From CAZEAC01 sp964510065 (GTDB lineage Bacteria; Bdellovibrionota_C; UBA2361; CAIXSY01), in assembly GCA_964510065.1 (NCBI GenBank), contig CAZEAC010000008.1, positions 25,279-89,278 of the forward strand: a DNA stretch of 64,000 bases, given 5' to 3'. Below are positions 37,564-46,256 of the stretch, piece after piece. Positions within the stretch are counted from its first letter, which is position 1. Every line of letters begins with the position of its first letter. The translations under genes and the position numbers were made by a program. The notes under the pieces are model-generated. The model was given only the letters and a program-made list of their open reading frames with translations, was not told the origin of the DNA and did no database searches.

Positions 37564-38697
37564 ATGTTTGCCAATCATTTTTTCAATCACGGGCACAAGT
37601 TCACGCCCAATTCGCTCGGCAAGTAGCTGATTGCCTTTATCGCCCACATGAACCGAATCGATAAAGAGCTCGTAATCTTTCGGAAGTGAATCGAATACAT
37701 CACTTATATTACGATAGTAGAAGTTTTCGCCCCGGACGGCGCGCAAGGCTTGGTCAATTGCATGATACGCCTGCATGGCCGGAGAGTTGGCTTCTCTTTT
37801 TATAAATTTTGATTCACGCACCGTCAGCGGCTTGTTTCCGACCTGTCCGTGAGGCTGAAGAAAAAAGAAGTAAGGGACATCTTTCTCCGCAAGAGCGGAT
37901 ATCGCCAGCTTTACATTTTTTGCCAAACGATACCCGATCGTTTCGGGGGTAATTGATGCTTCAGCCGGAGCGAGATCCCTCGGCTCGGGAAATCCAAGCG
38001 CAAGATAGAGTTGCCTCAGCAGTTCCAAATAGTAGTCATCGTAGAAGGCACGAAACCAAAGCACATTTCGACGTTGATGCCCCCAATACACGTCATTACA
38101 CCCCGACAACGATACAATCAGATCAGGATTTCTCTCGGATAGATAATTTTCAATAAGTATTCTTTCTTGAGTCGAAGCCCATGCCGGGTTGGCAATGGTA
38201 AACACATTGAGCAACACCTCAGAACTTCGCACGCTGACTCTTTCTCTCAAATAGCGCTCAAGAAATGCTCCGACAGTTTGCTCATTTCCGGGAGCGCCGG
38301 AGCCGTATGCGACAGAGCCGCCAACCAGGAAAACACGAAATTCGTTCGCCTGCTTCCTTTCGGTAAATTCCCTGGTATCTCTCGCCATTGATGAGTTAAT
38401 AGTGGCATTTGCATGCACTCCCGGCTCGGGCGCGCTTCCAACAAATGGCGCGGGCACATTAGGGACCGCCCACGAGATCGTTGCTATATCAGGAGGCGTG
38501 CGATATGCCGGTGTCACATTATGAAAATTTTCATTGAGCGTCGGAAGCAAGCTGCCAAGCGTTTGATGCACCTGGGCCGAGGTAATGAATGACCGCGATT
38601 CAACGAGTACGGAACGCTGCCCTACATAAAAGGCCAGGGCCATCGCTCCTCCCTGGAGCAACAGAAACAACAGCGCGCCAAACATGCGAGATTTCAT
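37561..38697 (-). CDS. membrane-anchored SGNH/GDSL hydrolase-like protein
   Basis: A 378-residue protein with one N-terminal membrane helix. SGNH blocks are GGSVAYG (Ser nucleophile), SGCNDVYW (block III, G-x-N-D) and DSVHVGDKGNQ (D-x-x-H). Family members are esterases or acetyl transferases acting on envelope glycans. It is transcribed alone, divergent from the GT2 module at 38863. Its stop codon TAG is provided by the right tip of the palindromic element. Confidence 0.78.
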   Translation of the reverse strand: MKSRMFGALLFLLLQGGAMALAFYVGQRSVLVESRSFITSAQVHQTLGSLLPTLNENFHNVTPAYRTPPDIATISWAVPNVPAPFVGSAPEPGVHANATINSSMARDTREFTERKQANEFRVFLVGGSVAYGSGAPGNEQTVGAFLERYLRERVSVRSSEVLLNVFTIANPAWASTQERILIENYLSERNPDLIVSLSGCNDVYWGHQRRNVLWFRAFYDDYYLELLRQLYLALGFPEPRDLAPAEASITPETIGYRLAKNVKLAISALAEKDVPYFFFLQPHGQVGNKPLTVRESKFIKREANSPAMQAYHAIDQALRAVRGENFYYRNISDVFDSLPKDYELFIDSVHVGDKGNQLLAERIGRELVPVIEKMIGKH

Positions 38698-38862
38698 CGC
38701 TTAAAAGAGTACACAAGTAAATGTCGGCAGAAAAGCTGGCTTTATACTTATCTACCTTTGTCATACAGTATGTATGGACTTTTGCTTGAAATAGCTCACG
38801 GCGAAGAAGTGCCTCGACAATGAATTGGTTGATCAAGAGAAAGCTGTAACGGCATCGGCATA

Positions 38863-39807
38863 ATGGCGCACAACACTACGGAAACAATTTGGTGTATTTC
38901 ACCGGTATACTTTGACTTCAAGTCATTTTCACGCCTTCGCTCGACTATTCAGTCGGTGCTTCGCGAATCGCATCCTCATTCAACTGTAAAGTTCATCATT
39001 GTCGACGATTCCGCCGGCAATGATCACGAACTCGGAGAAATGAGCAATAAGCCCGACATCGTGATGGTCGTGCCGCCGTACAATCTTGGACATCAACGTG
39101 CGCTCGTCTTCGGAATTCGCAAGACGAAACATCTCTTTGCCGAAAACGACGTGATTATAACTCTTGATGCCGATGGCGAAGATCGCCCGGAAGATCTGCC
39201 AAGCCTTTTGCAGGCATTGCCGCCTTCCTCCGCTTCGGAAGCCAAAAACTCGATCGTACTCGCACGGCGTACATCGCGAAAAACATCCTATTTCTTTAAA
39301 ATTCTGTACTTCTTCTTTCAAATTTTCTTTCGATTATTAACCGGCATTGTAGTGCGCACCGGAAACATGGCCTGTTATCGCGCGCAAGCAATCATGCTTG
39401 CTATTGGCCATCCTTTCTTTGATCAATGCTACTCTTCAACACTCATCGCACTTCGTTTTCGAAGGATATTCGTTCCATGTCCACGCGGCCGACGCTACTT
39501 TGGGTCCTCGAAAATGAACTTCTGGAGTCTGCTTGTGCACGGACACAGAATGCTCATGCCATTTATTGATCGCATAGCGATTCGGCTGCTGTTTTTCATT
39601 GCCGCGTTGTTCCTTGCCACACTCGTGCTGCTCGGTACCGGACTTGTTGCCGCGCTCTTTTTCAACCAGGCAACTTTGGGCGCATTCTCTTGGATTGCAT
39701 TGGGATTGTCAGGACTTTGCATGGTACTGCTCGTCAACTTCTTGGTACTCTTTACTGTGGTTGCTCAATCACAGGCTATTTCGTTGCGGGGCATTGAAGA
39801 AAAGTGA
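38863..39807 (+). CDS. GT2 glycosyltransferase with C-terminal membrane helices (GtrB/ArnC-like)
   Basis: A 314-residue protein: a GT-A domain with FIIVDDSAGND and the metal site ITLDADGEDRPED, then two C-terminal membrane helices from about residue 235. This is the layout of GtrB and ArnC, which load a sugar on undecaprenyl phosphate. It overlaps by 4 bases with a methyltransferase gene, which overlaps a GT-C gene, forming a compact three-gene module. No GtrA-like flippase is present. Confidence 0.82.
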   Translation: MAHNTTETIWCISPVYFDFKSFSRLRSTIQSVLRESHPHSTVKFIIVDDSAGNDHELGEMSNKPDIVMVVPPYNLGHQRALVFGIRKTKHLFAENDVIITLDADGEDRPEDLPSLLQALPPSSASEAKNSIVLARRTSRKTSYFFKILYFFFQIFFRLLTGIVVRTGNMACYRAQAIMLAIGHPFFDQCYSSTLIALRFRRIFVPCPRGRRYFGSSKMNFWSLLVHGHRMLMPFIDRIAIRLLFFIAALFLATLVLLGTGLVAALFFNQATLGAFSWIALGLSGLCMVLLVNFLVLFTVVAQSQAISLRGIEEK

Positions 39808-40520
39808 ACACGCCGAACGACCGCTATCAGGGAAAAGAGCTCGATCTTTTCGAACAGGCCGTACGCTGGAAGCGCTACTTCGGTGCGAAGATCGCTCCGC
39901 ATCTCCGTGGATCGGTCTTGGAGGTTGGAGCCGGTCAAGGTGGAACAACTGTCGCGCTCGCACCGCTTGTGTCTACTTCATGGACCTGCCTCGAGCCCGA
40001 CGAGCAGCTACTTGCCTGCATCGAAAAAAAGATAAACACCGGAATACTTCCTGGTCATTGCACATTGGTTCAGGGCACGATCAATTCAATGTCCGCGTCG
40101 GATCAATTTGGTTCGATCTTGTACATTGATGTGCTCGAGCACATAGGTGACGATCGCGCTGAACTTTCAAATGCCGCGAGCCACCTCGAAAAAGGCGGCA
40201 GAATCGTGGTTCTTTCTCCCGCGTTCAACCTTTTGTTTTCACCTTTTGATAAAGCCGTGGGGCACCATCGCCGCTACACCAAGAAATCACTTGAAGCGGC
40301 GATCCCTTCGAACTTTACATGCATTACCACATGTTATCTCGATAGCGTTGGCGCGGCGTTATCGCTTAGCAACCGGATCCTCCTTCGTCAGCGCACGCCA
40401 AGCACTCAGCAAATCCACTTTTGGGACAATATAGTCGTCCCCTGCTCGATGATTATCGATCGCGTACTCGGTCATAGCTTCGGTCGATCCATTCTCGGAA
40501 TTTGGGAAAAAAATGCCTAA
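39804..40520 (+). CDS. class I SAM-dependent methyltransferase
   Basis: A 238-residue protein with GTG start overlapping the GT2 stop (GTGA). SVLEVGAGQGGTTVAL is motif I; GSILYIDVLEHIGDDRAEL and LEKGGRIVVLSPAFNLLF follow. The DVLEHI and HRRYTKKSLE motifs resemble methyltransferases that sit next to GT2 genes in surface glycan loci. It overlaps the GT-C gene by 8 bases, so the three are expressed together. Confidence 0.82.
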   Translation: MNTPNDRYQGKELDLFEQAVRWKRYFGAKIAPHLRGSVLEVGAGQGGTTVALAPLVSTSWTCLEPDEQLLACIEKKINTGILPGHCTLVQGTINSMSASDQFGSILYIDVLEHIGDDRAELSNAASHLEKGGRIVVLSPAFNLLFSPFDKAVGHHRRYTKKSLEAAIPSNFTCITTCYLDSVGAALSLSNRILLRQRTPSTQQIHFWDNIVVPCSMIIDRVLGHSFGRSILGIWEKNA

Positions 40521-41796
40521 GAGCGACTTCCCCTCAAAGACATCCGACGCTAATAAACGACTGAGCGGCAAAAAATTGATCCTGGCCACACTTGCGGGAA
40601 TCATTGGCATAATGATCGGCAGTTGGTTATTATCGAATACTCCGCTCTACGCTCATCAAGGCACACGAATTCAAATTTTTGATTTTGCCTACTACGTTTC
40701 GATGATCTCGTTGTTTTGGAGCCGCCCAAGTGTCGACATATATTCGTTCAGCGACAATCAGCTGATGTTGCAGCAGCTCTTTGATTTTGTTCCCGCGACT
40801 GTCATGCCTTTCGGTATAAGTCCCTCAAGTGTTTTGATCTTGGCGCCCTGGGCTGGTCTTGCCCGCTGGAGCCTTGATTTCAGCTTTCTCATGTGGCTTG
40901 GACTATCTTGTGCGGCACTCGCGACAGCAATTCTCATTGTGATAGACACCTGGCCGCGGCAATTTCTTCGCGATATTCCGGCGATCACACTTCTCGTGGT
41001 GGTCCTTGCTTCAGACTCCTTTTTAGGAGCTCTGCTTCGAGGGCAAACCTCCGCTCTTGCCCTCGCGGGACTTCTCTATCTTACCTATTCTTGCTTCAGC
41101 GGGGGCACAAAGCCAAGCGGCTGGATTCGCGACGCGGGTATACTTGCCTTGCTCTCGATAAAGCTGCCCTATTTTATCATAGCGAGTCTCACTCTGCTCA
41201 TCTTTCGACGCCATAGAGCCGCCCTTACCGGCACTGCCATCGCTGCATGCGCAGTAGCGTTCGCCCTCGCGCTATCGCCCCCCGGAACATTTCGGCATTT
41301 TATCGGGACACTCAGCCTCTTCTCAAGTCAACAGATTCCACCGCACTATGCAGGCGCTTTCTCTTTCTCGGAGATTAGCACTTTAGCAACCGCGCTCCCC
41401 GACTCACTTTCACGCGCGCTTCGAGCCACCCTTTCGCTTGTCCTGGCCGCAGTCTGTTTGGGCGCGGTAGTGATTCGAAAGTTCAAAGCTACACCAATCG
41501 GGCCGAGCGAAATAATTTTGATCGTTGGCAGTTATTTGCTTTTCTCGCCGTACGTCGGGGCCTATGAGGACATTTTACTTCTTCTACCGGCGCTTTTCAT
41601 TTTTCGTGAACGCGATCGTACGTGGAATATCAAAGTAATCGTGACATTGATTCTCAGTGCGATCTATTTAAATCGCGGCATATTAGATCTCGGCACGCTC
41701 CAGTGGACCATGTGCCCGGTCAAATTCGCGATATTTGCCTGTCTCTTGCTTGTCGCGCGCGGCACTTCACGAGCCTCCGTGACCAGGCTAGCGTAA
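40513..41796 (+). CDS. GT87-like polytopic membrane glycosyltransferase
   Basis: A 427-residue protein with about ten membrane helices. The first outer loop holds IFDFAYYVSMI, similar to the DFPNYYFAG loop of the gene at 223, as expected for GT87-like enzymes. It is the third gene of the GT2-methyltransferase-GT-C module and probably uses the polyprenyl-phosphate sugar made by the GT2. Its 3' end overlaps the convergent SGNH gene by 9 bases. Confidence 0.68.
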   Translation: MPKSDFPSKTSDANKRLSGKKLILATLAGIIGIMIGSWLLSNTPLYAHQGTRIQIFDFAYYVSMISLFWSRPSVDIYSFSDNQLMLQQLFDFVPATVMPFGISPSSVLILAPWAGLARWSLDFSFLMWLGLSCAALATAILIVIDTWPRQFLRDIPAITLLVVVLASDSFLGALLRGQTSALALAGLLYLTYSCFSGGTKPSGWIRDAGILALLSIKLPYFIIASLTLLIFRRHRAALTGTAIAACAVAFALALSPPGTFRHFIGTLSLFSSQQIPPHYAGAFSFSEISTLATALPDSLSRALRATLSLVLAAVCLGAVVIRKFKATPIGPSEIILIVGSYLLFSPYVGAYEDILLLLPALFIFRERDRTWNIKVIVTLILSAIYLNRGILDLGTLQWTMCPVKFAIFACLLLVARGTSRASVTRLA

Positions 41797-42867
41797 CGTC
41801 ACCACGAACTGCTCGCCAATCTCACCACCGAACTTTTCCGATCCTGCGCGAGTAAGATGCACGTGATCATAGAAGAATTCGGCGTGCCCATTAATGTCTT
41901 CAACGCGATCAAACACATTCACCTGATGAGTTCGCGCCACTTCGTAAATAGTTCTCTTGATTGCTTCGTACGCAGCGACTAGCCCACGATGAGAGAAAGA
42001 AGTGTACCCATACTCGATTCGCTCCTTGTCACTTTGTTCATTGCGCTCTGAAACAAGAGTCGGTTCAATAAGAAGTACCGGATCCGCCCCGCATTCTCGC
42101 ACTAACACAATAAAAGAGCGAAGCGTCTGCGAAAGCTGCGCGAGAGCCTGTGAGTCTGGAGTATCGATTCCTTGAGCGGCAATTATTCGCCCCTCCGAAC
42201 CAGGGTTAAGCACAATTGAAAAATACGAGTTCCGCGCGGTCATATAGATTTGTGATAGCGAGCCCAAGAATCTATCAATACGGCCCTGATAAAAGCGAAA
42301 GGGATCGCCGTCTTCATTATACGGTGCGCGAATTCTTATGAGCGGACGCGCGTCGGCGAGGTCTTTGATATCATTCCATCCGACGGCGAGCACGATATGC
42401 GAGGGACGTAATCGATAAATCTCAGCGAAAATTCGACCCACCGCATCCGAAGCCGAATGCCCTGGAATTCCCGCGTTAATAATTTCAATCTGCTCGGATC
42501 GGGTATGTTCCAGAACTTTTTTTACCTTGTCCAGCCAAGTCTCGCCGTCATTATTGTATATATCAAACACAAACGAGCCGCCCATGACCACAATCTTATG
42601 GCGAGCGCTCTCCGCGGAGTCATCGAATTCCGCTCCTCGATACCCGCGGGAGTTCACATATGCGCGAGTGCGGCTACTTTCATTAACGGCATTCTGAGTA
42701 TGCTCCGGAAACATCGAACGCGCAAAAACCGCCGGCGTATATTCAAGATATTTGCTTCGATACTCATCAGGGGTCGCCACATGCCCAAGAAAAAGCCTGG
42801 TGAGCAACTCAGTAACCGCGAGCCCCAGCACAATTCCACCAAGCAGTCTAACAAATTCTCGTTTCAC
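41788..42867 (-). CDS. membrane-anchored SGNH/GDSL hydrolase-like protein
   Basis: A 359-residue protein with an N-terminal membrane anchor. SGNH blocks are MGGSFVFD (Ser), NAGIPGH (Gly), VGWND (Asn) and YDHVHLT (Asp/His), all intact. It is the last of three minus-strand genes that include a GT2 and a GT-C gene. A role in de-acylating or acylating the sugar delivered by that module is inferred. Confidence 0.8.
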   Translation of the reverse strand: MKREFVRLLGGIVLGLAVTELLTRLFLGHVATPDEYRSKYLEYTPAVFARSMFPEHTQNAVNESSRTRAYVNSRGYRGAEFDDSAESARHKIVVMGGSFVFDIYNNDGETWLDKVKKVLEHTRSEQIEIINAGIPGHSASDAVGRIFAEIYRLRPSHIVLAVGWNDIKDLADARPLIRIRAPYNEDGDPFRFYQGRIDRFLGSLSQIYMTARNSYFSIVLNPGSEGRIIAAQGIDTPDSQALAQLSQTLRSFIVLVRECGADPVLLIEPTLVSERNEQSDKERIEYGYTSFSHRGLVAAYEAIKRTIYEVARTHQVNVFDRVEDINGHAEFFYDHVHLTRAGSEKFGGEIGEQFVVTLR

Positions 42868-42879
42868 TCTCTCACACGA

Positions 42880-44076
42880 TTAAAAGAATCCACACAATAC
42901 CGTGCTCCCTTGAACCTGATCACAGCGTAACGCAAAGACATACAGCGCTTGAAGACCAATTGATATGAGCGCGGCAACGCACAACGCAGCCCGTAAAACT
43001 TTACGAGGACGCGCCAACGCACTCGCGCGAAAAAGTATTGGAGCCATCAACGTTAAGCTCTCCAGTGGATAGCGGTAATTGAAGGCGAGTCCGCCCGATA
43101 CCTGTCCCATCCGTACGTGCACAATCAGATATACAATTGCCCCGACAAAGAGGCTCTTTTCAAACAATTCTGAACCTTTCCAAGCGCCAGGTAGGGTTAC
43201 CATTAGCACCAAGAGCATCGGCGACCAGATAAAAAGTCCGTTACTACCGATCAGCGCGTCCGTGAATCGGGAGAAATTACTCACGACCGGCGTCGAAAGG
43301 AGATGCTCCTTAAAAACAGGAGAATAGCCGCCCGTGACACTTGGAGCGCTAAATACCAGATCATTATAGAGCACGAGTCCAATGACACCGATTGAGATAC
43401 CGAGAATCCAAGGTCCAAATACTTTCAATTTTCCGGACATTGCGAAAAATGGAAACATAAAAAAAATCGCCGCAACCGCCAGCGGCGCGCGCGCCATAAT
43501 TGCAAAGCCAAGGGCGAGCCCCGATAAAAACATTCGTTCATGAAAAAACGCCAGCATTGCAAGCGCGAGCATGAGCTGCGTCACCGAATGCGGCCAGAGC
43601 TGATTAGCAGATATCGCCCAGGTTGCCGTGCCGAATGCAAACGCCAAAGCAGCAATCATGGCATCAGCAGCGGAGCCGAAACGGCAAAGTATCAGATACA
43701 CTAAAAGCACTGCGAAAAGCGCGCACACCACCGCGCATATAGTGCCGGGCCCGGGAGTAAAGCTCGCGGTACTCGAAAAAAAATAAAACGGTACCGCCAA
43801 AAGAAAAGTTCCAAGCGGTCGATTGCTCACCGGGCCGATCTTACTCTCCACAATCCAGGGGTTACCGCGAAACTCAGGCACCGCGACAGTTCCACGCTTG
43901 GCAATACTCCATGCCGCGAGCGCGCTCGCTTCCGCATCAACATTAATCTCAGGTCCGTAATTCGCGCTCAGCGCATAAATCGCACCCACAATAATGGCGA
44001 GCACGATTCCGTAGCGAACCTTCCCGCGAAAAGGAGATGCCTGTGAATTAGCGTCGGTCACGGGACTCAAGTTCAA
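42880..44076 (-). CDS. polytopic GT-C fold glycosyltransferase-like protein
   Basis: A 398-residue protein with about ten membrane helices. The first outer loop has INVDAEASALAAWS, acidic as in GT-C enzymes, then FRGNPWIVESKIGPVSNRPLG. It overlaps the upstream GT2 gene by 29 bases and is followed by an SGNH gene after 12 bases. Together with the GT2 it forms the third lipid-linked sugar module of the locus. Confidence 0.65.
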   Translation of the reverse strand: MNLSPVTDANSQASPFRGKVRYGIVLAIIVGAIYALSANYGPEINVDAEASALAAWSIAKRGTVAVPEFRGNPWIVESKIGPVSNRPLGTFLLAVPFYFFSSTASFTPGPGTICAVVCALFAVLLVYLILCRFGSAADAMIAALAFAFGTATWAISANQLWPHSVTQLMLALAMLAFFHERMFLSGLALGFAIMARAPLAVAAIFFMFPFFAMSGKLKVFGPWILGISIGVIGLVLYNDLVFSAPSVTGGYSPVFKEHLLSTPVVSNFSRFTDALIGSNGLFIWSPMLLVLMVTLPGAWKGSELFEKSLFVGAIVYLIVHVRMGQVSGGLAFNYRYPLESLTLMAPILFRASALARPRKVLRAALCVAALISIGLQALYVFALRCDQVQGSTVLCGFF

Positions 44077-45001
44077 GTCTCTTTATTCGCGCGAGTGCGT
44101 CTTCCAAAAGCCGGCGATTAAATTGAATAATGTCGGCGACAAGACCAATAAGTATCAACATGACGCCAGCGAGAAGGAATACCGCGGCGAAGATCAGCGA
44201 TTGAATCTTCCCCTGACTGTTCGCAAAAAAGAAAAAATACGCAAAGCGCCCCGCCAATGCGCCACCGACCAATATTGAAAGTACACCCGCTTCGATAAAA
44301 AGCCTCAGCGGATTATACATCGTAAACACTCGAATAATCGTCGCCATGGAGAAAATGATATAGGTCCTGATGCTGCTCATCAGTCTGGAGTTGCGGGTAC
44401 TCTTATTCGTGCGGATCCGTACATCCCGAATCACAAGCCCCTTTGCTCGAGCCTGGAGAATTACCTCGTGTGTGTAGGTAAAATTACTGAGTATGGTGAG
44501 GCGAAGCGCGGCCTCGCGCGAAAACGCACGAAAGCCGCTGGCTGCGTCTCGCACCGTCGTAGAGGAAAGTTTTCGCACCACCGCGCTGCCGAGCCACTGC
44601 AAAAACTTTTTGACGGCGGAAAATTCCTCGATATTGTTCGTGCCACGATCGCCCACGACGATATCTGCCTCCCCTTTCAGGATAGGTGCGATCAACTTCT
44701 CAATTTCACTTCCCGGATATTGATTATCGCCATCCATGTTGACGATGATATCGGCTCCGCGCGCAAGGGCTGCGTCGATGCCGGTACGAAAGGCGAAAGC
44801 CAGGCCGAGGTTTCCAGTATGGCGAACAACTTCGTGTACACCGTTTTTCTTGGCGACCTCAATTGTTCGATCGGTCGAGCCATCGTCAACGATAAGTGTC
44901 TCGATGCTGTCGATCCCTGGAATACTTCGAGGTATCCCAGCAAGGGTATCAGGAAGGGTGTGTTCCTCGTTGTAACATGGGATCTGTATGACAAGTCTCA
45001 T
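44048..45001 (-). CDS. GT2 polyprenyl-phosphate sugar synthase-like with two C-terminal membrane helices
   Basis: A 317-residue protein starting MRLVIQIPCYNEEHTLPD. LIVDDGSTD and the metal site VNMDGDNQYPGSEI are clear, and TVRDAASGFRAFSREAA matches the acceptor loop of DPM1-like enzymes. Two membrane helices follow residue 235. It lies divergent from galU and leads an operon with a GT-C and an SGNH gene. Confidence 0.85.
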   Translation of the reverse strand: MRLVIQIPCYNEEHTLPDTLAGIPRSIPGIDSIETLIVDDGSTDRTIEVAKKNGVHEVVRHTGNLGLAFAFRTGIDAALARGADIIVNMDGDNQYPGSEIEKLIAPILKGEADIVVGDRGTNNIEEFSAVKKFLQWLGSAVVRKLSSTTVRDAASGFRAFSREAALRLTILSNFTYTHEVILQARAKGLVIRDVRIRTNKSTRNSRLMSSIRTYIIFSMATIIRVFTMYNPLRLFIEAGVLSILVGGALAGRFAYFFFFANSQGKIQSLIFAAVFLLAGVMLILIGLVADIIQFNRRLLEDALARIKRLELESRDRR

Positions 45002-45060
45002 TGGATTCCGATGAAATGGACTCTAATACAGTTTTAAGCGAATCCCAAGTGCAGTCCCTT

Positions 45061-45089
45061 TTGCCATCCTACACTTAATTCGTTATAGT
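45061..45089 (+). promoter_or_regulatory. sigma70-type promoter close to the galU start
   Basis: TTGCCA (45061-45066, five of six consensus bases), a 17-base spacer and TATAGT (45084-45089, five of six) lie directly before galU. The ATG at 45098 follows after eight bases, so the leader would be at most about two bases and no ribosome site fits. Confidence 0.65.
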
Positions 45090-45097
45090 GCCCCCTC

Positions 45098-45976
45098 ATG
45101 AGCGCTCAAAACGCCCCAATTCGAAAAGCTGTTATTCCCGCTGCCGGTCTTGGTACCCGCTTTCTTCCAGCAACCAAGGCAGTGCCCAAAGAGCTGCTGC
45201 CGATTGTCGACACGCCGACAATCCAAATTATCGCCGAGGAGGTCGCAAACGCCGGTATTGATACGGTCGTGCTTATCGCTGGTCGCGGCAAAGATGCGAT
45301 TGAAGATCATTTTGACCAGTACCCCGAACTCGAAGAGAAGCTCGAAAGCGAGGGAAAGTCGGAGCTTGCGGCATGCCTCAAAAAAGTCCGTTCACTTATT
45401 CAGGTGGTAAGCGTTCGCCAGGGCACACCGCGCGGCCTCGGTCATGCCGTGCTCTGCGCCCAGCATGTCGTGGGCAATGAACCTTTTATCGTGCTTCTCG
45501 GTGACGACTTAGTCGATGCACAGGTTCCCTGCACAAAGCAGATGATTGACGTGTACCTGAAATATCGAAAGTCCGTCGTGGCACTCATGGAGATTGCCGA
45601 AGAAGATGTTTCGAAATTCGGAATCTGTGGTGGTAAGAAGATAGCACCGCGAGTCACCGAGATCGACAGCATGGTCGAAAAGCCGAAAGCCTCGGAAGCC
45701 CCGTCGCGAATGGCTATCGTTGGGCGCTACATTCTTACCCCGCGAATATTTGAAATATTAGAGAGCCAAACCCCGGGCAAGAACGGCGAAATTCAACTGA
45801 CTGACGCGATGTCGAAACTAATGAAAGAAGAAGGCTTCATTGGTTATGAGTTCGAAGGTCAACGTTATGACGCCGGCGATAAGTTCGGATTTTTGCAAGC
45901 TAATATTGCCTATGCATTGAAGCGTCCCGACATTGCTCCAAAGCTGTTGAAATACATGTCACAGTTACTAAAGTAG
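45098..45976 (+). CDS. galU: UTP-glucose-1-phosphate uridylyltransferase
   Basis: A 292-residue nucleotidyltransferase. VIPAAGLGTRFLPATK at 12-27 followed by AVPKELLPIVD is the signature nucleotide-binding region, with IVLLGDDLVD, VEKPK and NGEIQLTDA later in the chain. It makes UDP-glucose, the entry point for UDP-sugars including the substrate of UDP-glucose-type dehydrogenases. Length is normal. It ends the polysaccharide locus and is followed after 4 bases by a small unknown gene. The promoter suggests a leaderless mRNA. Confidence 0.95.
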   Translation: MSAQNAPIRKAVIPAAGLGTRFLPATKAVPKELLPIVDTPTIQIIAEEVANAGIDTVVLIAGRGKDAIEDHFDQYPELEEKLESEGKSELAACLKKVRSLIQVVSVRQGTPRGLGHAVLCAQHVVGNEPFIVLLGDDLVDAQVPCTKQMIDVYLKYRKSVVALMEIAEEDVSKFGICGGKKIAPRVTEIDSMVEKPKASEAPSRMAIVGRYILTPRIFEILESQTPGKNGEIQLTDAMSKLMKEEGFIGYEFEGQRYDAGDKFGFLQANIAYALKRPDIAPKLLKYMSQLLK

Positions 45977-45980
45977 CAGC

Positions 45981-46256
45981 ATGCGCGAAAAACCAATTTA
46001 CAAGCAATTAACCTATTGGGCGCAAAATTACGGCAACTCCAGCGTGCCTGACCAAAGAGCCGTGGAAACTTTCATGGACTGCGAAACTCGCGAAGGCGTC
46101 AGCGGCCTCCGCAATGAGCTGATGGGCGTTGCCGGCGGCAATTTCGACGAAACCGTTTTTGATAAGATCTTGGGGGCTAACCGCAAGTTCCGTCACGGTT
46201 CCTACATTGAATGGGCACGAATGATGCTGCTTTGGATGGCGTCGTATAAGGCCTAG
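45981..46256 (+). CDS. small protein of unknown function downstream of galU
   Basis: A 91-residue soluble protein with no signal peptide or membrane helix; aromatic-rich C-terminus (YIEWARMMLLWMASYKA). It starts 4 bases after galU and so is probably co-transcribed. The coding frame is clean and uses codons like its neighbours. I do not recognise a family. Its 3' end overlaps the convergent LOG gene by 4 bases. Confidence 0.65.
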   Translation: MREKPIYKQLTYWAQNYGNSSVPDQRAVETFMDCETREGVSGLRNELMGVAGGNFDETVFDKILGANRKFRHGSYIEWARMMLLWMASYKA

